A stretch of 64,000 nucleotides of DNA from Psychrobacillus sp042945595 (GCF_042945595.1 NZ_CP168493.1:2108001-2172000); one strand, 5' to 3'. Counted from the first letter of the stretch, positions 26,305-35,026 are shown. The notes: generated by a model not told the origin, from the letters alone. Program-made: numbers and translations.

Positions 26305-28206
26305 TCACCTTTCATTCGGAAATTTTATTTGATAATGTGCAAGTGCAATTAGAGGGAAAATATATCGATAACTATGATAATGAATATATAGACTACCAGC
26401 CATTCCCTGTCCTTTTGGATAAGATGTTGTCCAGTCATTTTTATTATTATTTTCTAAAATGTATTTGATGCCGGATATTATTTCTGGTGTGAGTTCGTCT
26501 TCAGCAGCAATCAGAGCATCCAATGCCCAGGCTGTATGAGTTAACGTACTGGCTCCTAATGGAATGTATGTTTTCTTTTTATCACTCATACAAGATTCTC
26601 CCCAACCGCCATCCGAATTTTGAATATCTCGAAGCCATTTGACTGATTTTAGAATAGAAGGATGGTCCGATGAGATTCCTGCTGAAACAAGCCCGGTTAT
26701 AGCAGCCCAAGCCCCATAAATATAACAAATGCCCCATCGGCCATACCAAGATCCATTCGGTTCTTGATGATTGAATAACCAATTTACACCTAACTTTATA
26801 GAGTCGTGACTCTTCATTAAGTTAGTGAAATTCCCGAAAAATTCCAATGTTCTTCCTGTTAAATCTGCACTTGATGGATCTGCGAGTAAATATTCAGCAT
26901 CTTCCATTGGAATCATAGACAAAACACTTTTATTCACGCCTTTTTCGAATGATGGCCATCCCCCATCATCATTTTGCATTGAAAATACCCAATGGATTCC
27001 TCTTGACCAAGATGTATGGAACTTGGTTTTTTTATCGACAGTTTTACATATTGACCTTAAGGTTGCAGTAGTATCATCAATATCAGGGTTTAGAGTATTT
27101 ACATTTGAGAAACCCCATCCCCCTGGAAGACTATCTGGACTGTGTATGATCCAGTCCCCATATTTATCATGCTGTCGTGTTAATAAAAATTGGTTTGCTT
27201 TTTTAATAACGGGATCTAATTCGGAAACGCCTGCTTCTTGCATGGCATAACTAATTAAAGCAGTATTCCAAACCGTTGCTGTGGTGAATTGCATATGAGT
27301 CTTCCCGTCAACTTGGCATTTCATAGACTTTAATCCGTTAACCGCATGAATAATTGTGGGATGATTTTTCTTATATCCAAGGGAAAGCAACGCGAAAATT
27401 AGCAGAAATGTCGAGCTAAAGTAACTGTATAAGGTGCCATCTGGTTCAATTCGATCCAGCATATACTGTTTTGTCTTTTCTACCGCAAGTTCCTTAATTT
27501 GCTTTGGCAAACCAATTAACTCCTCCATTCTTTTTTGAATGGATAAAAGAAAAGGACTCCATTCATTTGAGAGAGTACTTAATAAATATTCTTCATCCCA
27601 CCGGTTGTGGTTCAAAATATATAAATCTGAAATGTTTGGACTTTTATTTGTTTTAATTATGTATTTCTTATCAGCGAGAATCATGAGTGGAGCAATATTC
27701 GCTCTACCAAAGACAGACAAATCAAAAAAGTTCATCGGGAATGAGTGTGGTAGTAAAACAAATTCTGTAGGGATTGTAAAAATTTTTTCCCATGAAAATT
27801 GTCCAGTTACTGCCAGCATAATTTTTGTTAATAAACTACTTTTGTCTATTCCCCCATTCGATAAAATAAACTGCCTTGCTACTTGCATTCGTACATCATC
27901 GTGCGTACAATAGCCGGAATATAGAAGGGCGTAATAAGCTTCAATCGTGGCTGCTATATTCCCGGCATTTTCTTCATCATAAAACACCTTCCAAGACCCA
28001 TTTTCTTGTTGTTTGCTTAAAATCCTATCTACTAGTTCCTTTATTAATTCTTCATCATCAATAGTTAATGAACGCAATAAAATAATCATATAGGCATCCG
28101 TTGTAATCCCTGTTTCAAAAGGATAATCCCAAGTTCCCTCCTCAGATTGATCCTTCCTCAAGATGCTTATAATTCGTCTAATTTCTTCTGATAATGCACC
28201 ATTCAC
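26305..28206 (-). CDS. sqhC: Squalene-hopene/sporulenol-type triterpene cyclase
   Basis: 633 residues, GTG start behind GAGGAAGGA; the length equals B. subtilis sporulenol synthase. The acid motif DIDD is at residues 375-378, and QW-type repeats recur (QQENGSWKV near 70, GGWGF near 362, QNDDGGWPSF, QEPNGSWYGRWG, QNSDGGWGES). The enzyme folds a linear C30-C35 isoprenoid into a polycycle by protonation at the inner membrane face. In spore formers the product coats the spore. Hopene synthase is the alternative. It stands alone, with no prenyltransferase gene beside it. Confidence 0.88.
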   Translation of the reverse strand: MNGALSEEIRRIISILRKDQSEEGTWDYPFETGITTDAYMIILLRSLTIDDEELIKELVDRILSKQQENGSWKVFYDEENAGNIAATIEAYYALLYSGYCTHDDVRMQVARQFILSNGGIDKSSLLTKIMLAVTGQFSWEKIFTIPTEFVLLPHSFPMNFFDLSVFGRANIAPLMILADKKYIIKTNKSPNISDLYILNHNRWDEEYLLSTLSNEWSPFLLSIQKRMEELIGLPKQIKELAVEKTKQYMLDRIEPDGTLYSYFSSTFLLIFALLSLGYKKNHPTIIHAVNGLKSMKCQVDGKTHMQFTTATVWNTALISYAMQEAGVSELDPVIKKANQFLLTRQHDKYGDWIIHSPDSLPGGWGFSNVNTLNPDIDDTTATLRSICKTVDKKTKFHTSWSRGIHWVFSMQNDDGGWPSFEKGVNKSVLSMIPMEDAEYLLADPSSADLTGRTLEFFGNFTNLMKSHDSIKLGVNWLFNHQEPNGSWYGRWGICYIYGAWAAITGLVSAGISSDHPSILKSVKWLRDIQNSDGGWGESCMSDKKKTYIPLGASTLTHTAWALDALIAAEDELTPEIISGIKYILENNNKNDWTTSYPKGQGMAGSLYIHYHSYRYIFPLIALAHYQIKFPNER

Positions 28207-28487
28207 AAAATTCGTCCTTCCTCTAGCAAAAATTCAATACATCTAAACATATTCGGTTAATTTTTAAAAAATGCGAGAAAGTGATTAAGTATCTATAGTG
28301 GGAAAAAAAGCAAGGAATCTTTTTCCGCTTTGTAAGATGCATTTTACTGACAGTTTTTTTCAATGAACTATTAGAATAAATTGAGATCCAGGAAGAATAA
28401 GAATACGGATCAGAATAATATATTTGATATATTTTCAGGCATTTTTGCGTTAATCCTTCTATCCATAACTTGAATAGGTAAACCAAA

Positions 28488-28527
28488 ACGCCCGAAACCC
28501 TTATGAATTAAGAGTTTCTGGCGTTAT
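28488..28527. terminator. Hairpin, possible terminator
   Basis: AACGCC-C-GAAAC pairs with GTTTC-T-GGCGTT around a 14-base centre. No clear T run on either side. Confidence 0.4.
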
Positions 28528-28759
28528 ATATAATTCAGATTATTTGCATTAATTATGACGATTTGAGATCGGTGGGACATGACGGTTAGAAAAAACGGCA
28601 ATCTATTTAGAGAAAGTATTCGCAAAAAAAATCATGTGATTCATAATTGAAAATCGGAGTTGTTTGGAGAGTATATATAATAGAAGAGATTTTAAGACAT
28701 ATGTTGAAAATAACTAAGTTTAAAAGTTCCTCTTTAAGCCTTATATAACCATAAAATAT

Positions 28760-28802
28760 AAGAATCCATTTTGAAAAAATATTTTTCAAAATGGATTCTT
28801 TC
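28760..28802. terminator. Strong hairpin, probable terminator
   Basis: An almost perfect stem of about 18 pairs (AGAATCCATTTTGAAAAA with its complement) and a short loop, 95 bp after the unknown gene at 28897. Confidence 0.6.
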
Positions 28803-28853
28803 GTTGTGATTTAGTATTCATTCTCAACAAAAAGTTTGATTATTTTAGTGTTC

Positions 28854-28888
28854 CTTCTTCAACTAAACCACCTCGTTAGTTGAAGAAG
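28854..28888. repeat. Cassette-type inverted repeat, reference copy
   Basis: CTTCTTCAACTAA, a nine-base loop and TTAGTTGAAGAAG form a perfect 13-pair hairpin, the cleanest member of the family. It starts eight bases beyond the stop of the minus-strand gene at 28897. There is no T run, so it is not an ordinary terminator. Confidence 0.9.
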
Positions 28889-28896
28889 ACTTTTCC

Positions 28897-29346
28897 TTAA
28901 TCATCAGGGTTTTCTTTAAGAATCCAAGGAATATTAGCTGAAAAGCTGAATTGTAGGACTGGGGCAGGGAAACCTTCTGGCACAAACTCTAAATCCTCTG
29001 AAAATCCAAATACGAAATTCTCTAGTTCAATAGTATTCATTTCTTTAAAGTTAGAAGAAGTACACAATTCGCCTTCTAACACTCTTCCAACGAGATGATA
29101 ATCTCCTAAGTATAAACGTGTCCCTGCTTCCTCAGTAGGAAATTCTGAAAGATGTGCTGGTTTTGCTGGATGAATCCCAAAATTGTTGAAAATATGGGAT
29201 ACAGAAGTCTTTAAATACTCAGAAGCTTCAACATAATTTTTACAGTACAAGCAGTTACAGACCTCTAAATCTTTGTTGTAAAATTCTCGTGTTCTATCAA
29301 TATCAACTTCTAATAACCATTTTCCTATTCTAATTTGTTGCAACAT
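28897..29346 (-). CDS. Unknown protein with a CxxCxxN motif
   Basis: 149 residues from the ATG at 29346, which has GGAG six bases ahead. An early CNCLYCKNY may bind a metal. Later blocks include LYLGDYHLVGRVLEGELC and a repetitive strand pattern near the end (VLQFSFSANIPWIL). No signal peptide. I do not recognise the family. It has its own repeat immediately downstream and another about 75 bp upstream, as expected for a cassette. Confidence 0.6.
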   Translation of the reverse strand: MLQQIRIGKWLLEVDIDRTREFYNKDLEVCNCLYCKNYVEASEYLKTSVSHIFNNFGIHPAKPAHLSEFPTEEAGTRLYLGDYHLVGRVLEGELCTSSNFKEMNTIELENFVFGFSEDLEFVPEGFPAPVLQFSFSANIPWILKENPDD

Positions 29347-29422
29347 TGTAATCTCCATTCTGTCTTAATACACTGTTTATTAATTAATTTATATTCAACT
29401 TATCTAACTCGATACCTCTATC

Positions 29423-29493
29423 CTTCTTCAACTAAACTGCCCCGTTTGTAAAAGGGTTCTACTCCTTATTGAAGTAAAGCACCACGTTAGTGA
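29423..29493. repeat. Two half-copies of the cassette-type repeat
   Basis: CTTCTTCAACTAAACTGCCCCGTT (29423-29446, left arm and loop) and TTGAAGTAAAGCACCACGTTAG (from 29469). They end 18 bp before the stop of the gene at 29512. Confidence 0.75.
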
Positions 29494-29511
29494 AAAATAT
29501 AAATTACTTTT

Positions 29512-29970
29512 TTAAATACTTTTTGTAAATAGTAAAACATTCCCCATACAGCAACTACCTTGAGGATTATTTACCTCGCACCCACATCTGTTAGCTTTTA
29601 CATTTTCTTTAATATGTTCTAATGGTTGAGGAGAAAGTTTTTGTTCTTCATATTCCCGAATTTTCTCTTTTGTCCAACCAAAACAATAACAAACTGGGAC
29701 TGTGGAAGAATCATCTTTTTGATGTACAGATACCTTTAAATCTGACGTAAAATAAGATTTTTCCTTTGTATCAAAATAGACAACATCACAATCTTTCGTC
29801 GAACAAAAGGAATGATTCAAATTTATATTCAAAGAATCTAAAATTGATGGTTTTAACATCGATTTCAATGTAATGATTTTCAACTTTTTCCCTTTCTTAT
29901 TACAAGAAGGACATAATTCGGAACCACTACTTTCAATAACGGTTTCTTTTGTCGCACAACAATCAGTCAT
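29512..29970 (-). CDS. Iron-sulfur/zinc metallochaperone, CopZ-type N-terminal domain
   Basis: 152 residues, ATG behind GAGGG. Cysteine-rich: CCATK at the start, CPSC near 20, FCSTKDCDVVYF, VCYCFGWTKEKI, then CGCEVNNPQGSCCMGNV at the end. The last three blocks match the zinc and [2Fe-2S] domain of the two-domain copper chaperone CopZ. The C-terminal copper-binding ferredoxin-like domain is absent. It may store or deliver metal in mercury or copper handling, but no transporter is adjacent. Flanked by cassette-type repeats on both sides. Confidence 0.78.
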   Translation of the reverse strand: MTDCCATKETVIESSGSELCPSCNKKGKKLKIITLKSMLKPSILDSLNINLNHSFCSTKDCDVVYFDTKEKSYFTSDLKVSVHQKDDSSTVPVCYCFGWTKEKIREYEEQKLSPQPLEHIKENVKANRCGCEVNNPQGSCCMGNVLLFTKSI

Positions 29971-30015
29971 TTCTATTCCCTCACTTATAGTTTTCTAATA
30001 CTAATAATAACACCT

Positions 30016-30048
30016 CTTGCAAACTAAGCTGAGTCTTTAGTTGAACAA
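30016..30048. repeat. Cassette-type repeat
   Basis: CTTGCAAACTAA, a loop, and TTTAGTTGAACAAC. It ends one base before the stop of the GNAT gene at 30050. Confidence 0.75.
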
Positions 30049-30049
30049 C

Positions 30050-30469
30050 TTAAGTTGATATAAAGTAAATTATTTCAGGATCATCTACGTCTAAATTTTC
30101 AATAAAGCCACTTTGTACAAATCCATTTGCTTTAAATACTTCTTGCATTCTTTTATTGGATTGATTAGTTGAAGAGTATATTTTCTTAGTAGGTGAAATG
30201 TTAATAAAATATTTAATAAGAGATGTTGCATACCCTTTTCGTCTTTCTAAAGGCTTAACAATTATCAAGGAAATAAAGCTGCAATCAAAAAAATGAGTGT
30301 CAAAAATTAAAAAACCAACAATTTTATTCTCATTTTTAACAACTAGACATCTCTCTTCTTTAATAGCATTTTTAATGTATTCCGACCTGCTATTATTTCC
30401 GATTACTTCTATATCAATACTCACTATGTCATCAAAATTAATTAATTGAGGCTTACAAAAGATTTTCAT
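30050..30469 (-). CDS. GNAT family N-acetyltransferase
   Basis: 139 residues, ATG behind AAGGAGAAC. The core strands (LVVKNENKIVGFLIFDTH, SFISLIIVKPLERRKGYATSLIKYF) include the acetyl-CoA loop RRKGYA, and the late NKRMQEVFKANGFVQSGF completes the fold. It transfers acetyl from acetyl-CoA to an unknown amine. A small stand-alone gene between two cassette-type repeats. Confidence 0.82.
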   Translation of the reverse strand: MKIFCKPQLINFDDIVSIDIEVIGNNSRSEYIKNAIKEERCLVVKNENKIVGFLIFDTHFFDCSFISLIIVKPLERRKGYATSLIKYFINISPTKKIYSSTNQSNKRMQEVFKANGFVQSGFIENLDVDDPEIIYFIST

Positions 30470-30482
30470 AATAAAGTTCTCC

Positions 30483-30702
30483 TTCTTTTTTAATACCTAT
30501 TACATTCGACTATACTAATTCAATCAACCATTTGGCTTTCGGACCGCCACCTAACTGTCTACGCTTAAAGACTATTGTTACCATTAGCACTCCAAGACTC
30601 GCTACGAGTGAATGGCTAGTTCTTTCTCGACGGGTATCCCACCCGCTATATGATACGACCTAGGCTCGGCCGCACACCTGCTGCGTTAGCACAATAAGAA
30701 AA
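30483..30702. other. Intergenic stretch with GC-richer gene debris
   Basis: 220 bp. On the minus strand RRQLGGGPKAKWLIELV can be read before a stop near 30519, which looks like the end of a real protein. The part up to 30690 is richer in CG (GCTCGGCCGC) than its surroundings. Probably a remnant of a gene from another source. Confidence 0.4.
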
Positions 30703-30757
30703 AGAGCTGTCTAAGCAGCTCAATGATCTTCAAGTAAAGCAAGCGTTAGCTTTATAG
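30703..30757. repeat. Cassette-type repeat with GAGCTG/CAGCTC stem
   Basis: GAGCTG and CAGCTC form a short stem, followed by AATGATCTTCAAGTAAAGCA and GCGTTAG. The same order recurs at 33172-33269 and 36243-36331. It lies 18 bp before the stop of the VOC gene. Confidence 0.7.
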
Positions 30758-30774
30758 CAAATGATTACAACCCG

Positions 30775-31122
30775 CTATTTCTCCCAAAGCTCGACCAGTC
30801 GACCTTCAGGATCTTTAATCCAAATAAACTTTCCAAACTCACAAACCTCTTTTTCCTTAACAAGAGGTACACCAATATGTTCAAGATGCTTAATAGTCTC
30901 GTTAAGATCATGTACTTGGAAATTTAACATCACTTGTTGTTCTGTTGGAAAATAATTGTCATTCTCGGTAAAGAAAGAAAAGATAGTCTCATTTCCTAAT
31001 TGGGGTTTAATCACAGTCCCATTCCAATTTTCTATTTCAATCTTCAACGCTTCACTGTACCATTTTTTTATAACATCAAGATTTTTAGTTCTCCAAAATA
31101 TTCCTCCAAAACCTTTTATCAT
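30775..31122 (-). CDS. VOC (glyoxalase/bleomycin-resistance fold) protein
   Basis: 115 residues with one VOC module: GIFWRTKNLDVIKKWYSEAL, then VMLNFQVHDLNETIKHLEHIGV and FIWIKDPEGRLVELWE with the final metal glutamate. It probably acts as a dimer binding a divalent metal. The substrate is unknown. Cassette-type repeats lie on both sides. Confidence 0.82.
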   Translation of the reverse strand: MIKGFGGIFWRTKNLDVIKKWYSEALKIEIENWNGTVIKPQLGNETIFSFFTENDNYFPTEQQVMLNFQVHDLNETIKHLEHIGVPLVKEKEVCEFGKFIWIKDPEGRLVELWEK

Positions 31123-31197
31123 CGTAACTAACTCCTGTCTTTTTTAAAATTTTTAGTTTTTCGATTACATTAGATATTCGAGATTTAATGTTTAATT

Positions 31198-31397
31198 CCT
31201 TCTTCAACTATACTGCCCCTTTAGCCATGCAAGCAGCACATAGAATGAAAATAGTTAGAGGAGTCAATACTAGTAGTCCACCGAAATCAATAGACTTATT
31301 AATGTACGCTCGCCTCTTTTTCTTAATGATTGAGCAAGGTCTATTTAAGTGTTGTCTTTTTTCTTTTCTTGAAGAAATTTATTTTCATGGTAGTTCT
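31198..31397. repeat. 200-bp repeat, copy A (decayed small membrane-protein gene)
   Basis: Begins with a half cassette repeat (CTTCTTCAACTATACTGCCCCTT) and then runs about 170 bp parallel to 34050-34266. On the minus strand both copies encode a hydrophobic end with FGGLLVLT (here SIDFGGLLVLTPLTIFILCA). Frames upstream of it are broken in both copies (here a stop after KKTTLK). They are two decayed copies of one short gene with its repeat. Confidence 0.7.
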
Positions 31398-31521
31398 CTT
31401 TCAAAGAGTCTTTTAATCGACTGTTCGAATTTTTCTATGTTCATTTTTTATTCCCCCACATTTATTGAACATAATACTTACAATATTACTACTTCGACTC
31501 TCTTCTAAGAATACCTGCTTA

Positions 31522-31621
31522 TTCAAGTAAACTGTTCCATTAGTTGAAGAAGAAAAAAAGAGCCAGCAAAGCTGCCCTATAAAGGCAGCCGATTGTTCAA
31601 CTAAAGCACTCCGTTACTTTA
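31522..31621. repeat. Composite cassette-type repeat
   Basis: Three elements in a row: GTAAACTGTTCCATTAGTTGAAGAAG, a central stem CTGCC/GGCAG, and TTGTTCAACTAAAGCACTCCGTTA. About 100 bp. Confidence 0.7.
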
Positions 31622-31847
31622 AATGTAAATCTTTACAATCTGTTTCGTAAATCAAAAAAGCAAAAAGGCGATGCCTTTATTCAAGCATCGCACTCGTAAA
31701 TTTAAAAGAAATTCACTTTTTTCCCATTACTGCAAAGTAATTATTTTCACTATCGACAAAATTAAATAATACTCTTTTTTGTAAAAATAATTATTAAATT
31801 CAATGCTCCTAAACCTTACTAAAGCTTTAAACAGCGTTACGGTAAAT
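31622..31847. other. Short gene-free stretch
   Basis: 225 bp. A GGCGATGCCTTT/AAGCATCGC hairpin lies at about 31669-31692, and no gene was seen. The sharp rise in GC begins at about 31848 with the next gene. Confidence 0.4.
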
Positions 31848-32363
31848 CTACCTCAGCGTCTCCACATGCTCGTCCAAACGGTCCCAAGTTTCAGTGATGC
31901 CCTGCAGCATGCCCATGTCCATGACGGTCTTAAGAGCCTCTGCGGACACATATTCAGCACGGTTTATCAATTTTGTCTTTCCACCCAAATCGATAAATTC
32001 CAACGTCATCGCAGTCGATGGCAAGGAGTCATCCACTTTTCCTTCGGCATCCGAAAAGTAATCGGTGTATACAATCTTCTCCGGCTCGATAATCTCCTTA
32101 TAAACCCCTTTGCCCCAAGCTTCCATACCAAAAAATTGACCAAGGTTCTGATCAACGCATTTCATACAGTAATGCCAAACCCCTCCCGGACGGAAATCGA
32201 CGGTGCATACCGGAATCTCCCAGCCCCTCGGTCCCCACCAGTGTTTCAGATGCTCCGACTCTTTAAACATTTTGAATACAAGTTCGCGTGGCGCATCGAA
32301 AATGCGCTCTAGTACCAGTACCCGATCATTCTCTACTCTCGATACCATTGTGTTGTTTGACAT
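31848..32363 (-). CDS. SRPBCC/AHSA1-type protein
   Basis: 171 residues from the ATG at 32363 behind a perfect AAGGAGGAA. It has the AHSA1 pattern: VLVLERIFDAPRELVFKMF, HLKHWWGPRGWEIPVCTVDFRPGG, EAWGKGVYKEI and TETWDRLDEHVETL. The helix-grip fold binds a hydrophobic ligand. In this arrangement an ArsR repressor gene lies directly upstream (30 bp), as in many SRPBCC-ArsR pairs. Both genes are visibly GC-richer than their surroundings, pointing to transfer from a higher-GC relative (a Paenibacillus-like donor is a guess). Confidence 0.85.
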   Translation of the reverse strand: MSNNTMVSRVENDRVLVLERIFDAPRELVFKMFKESEHLKHWWGPRGWEIPVCTVDFRPGGVWHYCMKCVDQNLGQFFGMEAWGKGVYKEIIEPEKIVYTDYFSDAEGKVDDSLPSTAMTLEFIDLGGKTKLINRAEYVSAEALKTVMDMGMLQGITETWDRLDEHVETLR

Positions 32364-32392
32364 TGTAATTCCTCCTTGATCATGAAATGATT

Positions 32393-32737
32393 TCATAACT
32401 TTTCCTTGTTCTGTACTTCCTTCAAATAGTCATCTAAATTATCGAATCTTTCTTGCATCACATTCTGGAAGGACTGTATCCAAGAATCCAGCGCTTGGAA
32501 GGGCTCAGACCGGAGCTTGTAGATGCGGCGGTTAGCTTCGGCCTCGACCTCCACAATCCCGTTGTCGCTTAGCACTTTTAGATGCTTCGAAGTTTGGGGT
32601 TGCCTCAACCCTAGCCGGTCGGCGATTTCCCCCACGGTCAGTGGACCGTCACGCAAGAGTTCGACAATATTCATACGATTAGGTTCAGACAGAGCGCTCA
32701 TCGTCGTCATGTTCACTCCCGGAATCTTCCCTGACAT
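32393..32737 (-). CDS. ArsR-family transcriptional regulator
   Basis: 114 residues from the ATG at 32737 behind GAGGTG. Winged helix: LSEPNRMNIVELLRDGPLTVGEIADRLGLRQPQTSKHLKVL and the wing EVEAEANRRIYKL. There are no metal cysteine pairs, so it is the non-metal type usually paired with SRPBCC proteins, and it likely represses its own two-gene operon. GC-rich like its partner. Confidence 0.87.
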   Translation of the reverse strand: MSGKIPGVNMTTMSALSEPNRMNIVELLRDGPLTVGEIADRLGLRQPQTSKHLKVLSDNGIVEVEAEANRRIYKLRSEPFQALDSWIQSFQNVMQERFDNLDDYLKEVQNKEKL

Positions 32738-32887
32738 GCTGTTCACCTCGTCAAGTGATGGTCTCCGGTAAAATCACATCAACATCATCACTAGTATTAT
32801 CGTCCTGTCAATTTGATTATACCCAATGAAGAATATTCCTGTCAAGGAATATTCAAAAACTAAAGTAATACTGGAGAAGTGCCGAAT

Positions 32888-33067
32888 TCACAGAATCCAA
32901 TTATTCATATGTTGAGTGATATCGTATGTTCTATTAATATCGTACCGATTGGCACCTTTACTCTTCTCGATGTATCCGTTTTTTATCAATTTATCTATTT
33001 TAACCCAATATGATTGAAAACGGTTGCGAGTATAATGAAAATCATATTTTACATACCTTATAAGCAT
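32888..33067 (-). CDS. Short frame resembling part of a winged-helix protein (59 aa)
   Basis: An ATG at 33067 opens MLIRYVKYDFHYTRNRF, then SYWVKIDKLIKNGYIEKSKGANRYDI and ends NNWIL. The IDKLIKNGYIEKS pattern recalls the recognition helix and wing of replication-initiator or MarR-like folds. The ribosome site is weak, so it may be the tail of a lost gene. Confidence 0.35.
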   Translation of the reverse strand: MLIRYVKYDFHYTRNRFQSYWVKIDKLIKNGYIEKSKGANRYDINRTYDITQHMNNWIL

Positions 33068-33171
33068 TTATCTTAGTATCTATTTCTATTTTATGTAAAA
33101 AAATTCTAATTAAAGTTCCCTAAAACCCTATCGGTGTTTATACGAGAAGATAACAATTTCCCCCATAAACT

Positions 33172-33269
33172 TCTTCCACTATTCTGCCCCTTTAGTTGAA
33201 CAAGAAATAAGAGCTGCACTGCTACTCAATGATCTTCACCTAAAGCACTCGTTAGTTAAACAAGATTTC
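33172..33269. repeat. Composite cassette-type repeat, most complete
   Basis: Order: CTTCTTCCACTATTCTGCCCCTTTAGTTGAACAAG, then AAGAGCTG-N-CTACTCAATGATC, then CTTCACCTAAAGCACTCGTTAG and TTAAACAAG. Two hairpins flank a short central stem. Confidence 0.78.
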
Positions 33270-33453
33270 TTACAAGATCCGCTAGAATTAATGGGACTAT
33301 CTATTTCAATAAATCATGTACAACACTATTTTACACGACAAAACAACAGTGTAATTTAACTTCGCTTAAAAAAAATCACAGAAACGTCACTTATGTAAAA
33401 AAATCAAGACATATATAATTACATTTATTCTCTATACGAAAGGATGTTTTTAT

Positions 33454-33935
33454 TTGCCTAGTAATAAAAAAAAGGTGTCATTTTCGGACTATTTATGTGT
33501 TTTGGGATGGTTTTTATTATGTCAGTTTACAACAAAGCTTTACATGGATTTTCATCGTTTAAAGTAGGGAGTGCAATGATTCAATTTGTCATAACATTTA
33601 TAGTTGCTTTTATCGCAGAGTCGTTCGTTGAACCGAAAGCTTGTAAATTTGCAGTATCACTACCTTTTGATAAATCAAAAGAAATCAACTTTATTGTCAC
33701 GTTTGCTTTTTGTATGGTCCCTATAATGGTTCTTATCATGTCAGTATATGGAATTATTTTAATGGCGTTAATGACAGGAATTGAAGGTTCAATTATTACA
33801 ACTTACTTTAAAACAGTTGGTCTAAACTTTATCGTGGCGCTTCCATCGCAGTTAATAATTGTTGGGCCAATCTCACGTATGTTATTAGCTAAATACATTA
33901 AACCCATGACACAAAAGCAAGAATTAAACGTGTAA
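33454..33935 (+). pseudogene. DUF2798 membrane protein gene, frame broken at an A8 run
   Basis: The TTG at 33454 has AAGGATG ahead and reads MPSNKKK, then the frame is lost at eight A (33466-33473). One more A would join it to GVIFGLFMCFGMVFIMS and the long frame that ends at 33935. The body has four hydrophobic helices in two repeats (MCFGMVFIMSVYNKALHG and CMVPIMVLIMSVYGIIL), as in DUF2798. A product from the internal ATG at 33495 would lack the cytosolic start and part of helix 1. It is either real decay or slippage, or a sequencing error. It is the only plus-strand gene in the array. Confidence 0.72.
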
Positions 33936-33974
33936 AAACAAGCAAGCTACTTTTTGATAGCTTGCTTGTTCTAG
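33936..33974 (+). terminator. Intrinsic terminator of the DUF2798 gene
   Basis: AACAAGCAAGCTA pairs with TAGCTTGCTTGTT across eight bases, directly after the stop. Confidence 0.8.
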
Positions 33975-34049
33975 GTGGAACTTCCAAAATAGGTTTCAAT
34001 GTCTTACCTTGATTAAAGGATCATTCAAATGACAGTACTGCTGTCTGTT

Positions 34050-34266
34050 ATTCAATTAAACTGCCCCTTAAGCCATCCATGCAGCACAAAATAGTACTGC
34101 ACCACAGAAAATGAAAATGCTTAGATGAGTCAATACTAGTAGTCCACCAAAATCCATAGAATTAATAATATACGCTCTCCACTTTTTTTACGATTGAGCA
34201 AGGTCTTCTTAAGTGTTGACATTTTTCTTTTCTTGAAGAAATTTATTTTCATGGTAGTTGAAGAAG
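34050..34266. repeat. 200-bp repeat, copy B (decayed small membrane-protein gene)
   Basis: Parallels 31198-31397 from the half cassette repeat (TTCAATTAAACTGCCCCTT) through ACTAGTAGTCCACC to CATGGTAGTTGAAGAAG. The minus strand reads MDFGGLLVLTHLSIFIFCGA at its end, while the ATG-started frame MSTLKKTLLNRKKSGERIL runs into a stop in another frame. Confidence 0.7.
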
Positions 34267-34463
34267 AAAAGTGAAGCTTATTCAACAATCGCTCCAGGTT
34301 AAGGCAAAACTAAAGATTATTAAAAGGCATACTGTTGGTTGCTTCAAATAGTAATTGAGAATAAATCAAAGCATTGTTCATCTTATGAAAGAGAATAATA
34401 ATTAGGCTTAGAGATACTTTCTTCAACTAACGATGCACATCGTTTCATTTTGTTTTTCAATGT

Positions 34464-34913
34464 TTAAACATCAAACTGTTTAAAATGATGGTCAAGGTGC
34501 TTGTATATTCCTTTACCCCATTGCTCAGAAGTGAGTTTCCCAAAAAAAGGATGCGGATGAGTTGTGCACTTCTCTGGTCCGTTATTTTGGAATGTGATAA
34601 TTTTTTGTTTAAGCTTTTCTTTTTCTGTGACAAATTCTCTATCATCTGCAATCAAAATGGTTGGAATAGTAGACAAATTATGGGGCAATGTCTTGTCATT
34701 GTAAATGATTTGTTTTGCAAACCTCCCTACTATTATTCCTAACCAACTCCTTGGTGGAAAAGAATTTCCCATTGCAATGTCTTGGAAAGATGAACAATGC
34801 GCTAGCATTTGGGCAACATCCATTTTTCCCCATTGCGGTTGTGAATTTGGACTCAATTTGTCAATACGCTTTAAAACTTCTGCTGTATGCTTATGATTAA
34901 AAATATTTTTCAT
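34464..34913 (-). CDS. DUF1569 (DinB-like) protein
   Basis: 149 residues, start ATG behind AAAGGGGAT. The DinB-type four-helix pattern shows as LSPNSQPQWGKMDVAQMLAHCSSFQDIAMG with the metal histidine in AHC, then HPFFGKLTSEQWGKGIYKHLDHHFKQF with the HLDHH end. Probable metal-dependent thiol transferase or hydrolase of unknown substrate. It is flanked by a repeat fragment at its 3' side (CTTCAACTAACGATGC, 34424-34439). Confidence 0.8.
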   Translation of the reverse strand: MKNIFNHKHTAEVLKRIDKLSPNSQPQWGKMDVAQMLAHCSSFQDIAMGNSFPPRSWLGIIVGRFAKQIIYNDKTLPHNLSTIPTILIADDREFVTEKEKLKQKIITFQNNGPEKCTTHPHPFFGKLTSEQWGKGIYKHLDHHFKQFDV

Positions 34914-34947
34914 TAGTGCATATCCCCTTTAATTATAATGAGTCAAC

Positions 34948-35026
34948 CTTCTTAACTTATTTGGCCCGATTGTTGAACACAAGTTAAACAACACTCTTCA
35001 ACAAACTTGCCCCGTTAGTCAAGATA
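34948..35026. repeat. Cassette-type repeat, double copy
   Basis: CCTTCTTAACTTATTTGGCCCGATTGTTGAACA and CTCTTCAACAAACTTGCCCCGTTAG. It lies directly downstream of the small membrane-protein gene at 35030. Confidence 0.7.

Larger units (their letters stand above)
28207..28853. other. Intergenic stretch with hairpins
   Basis: About 650 bp with two hairpins and no supported gene. The open frames here are low-complexity and lack ribosome sites. The cyclase promoter should lie near its left end. Confidence 0.45.

Noticed and set aside
28607..28789. 60-codon minus-strand frame after the cyclase
   Set aside because: It overlaps a strong hairpin, is low-complexity and lacks a ribosome site.
31803..32312. 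Long plus-strand frame opposite the SRPBCC gene
   Set aside because: Antisense shadow; the minus strand has AHSA1 motifs and a perfect ribosome site.
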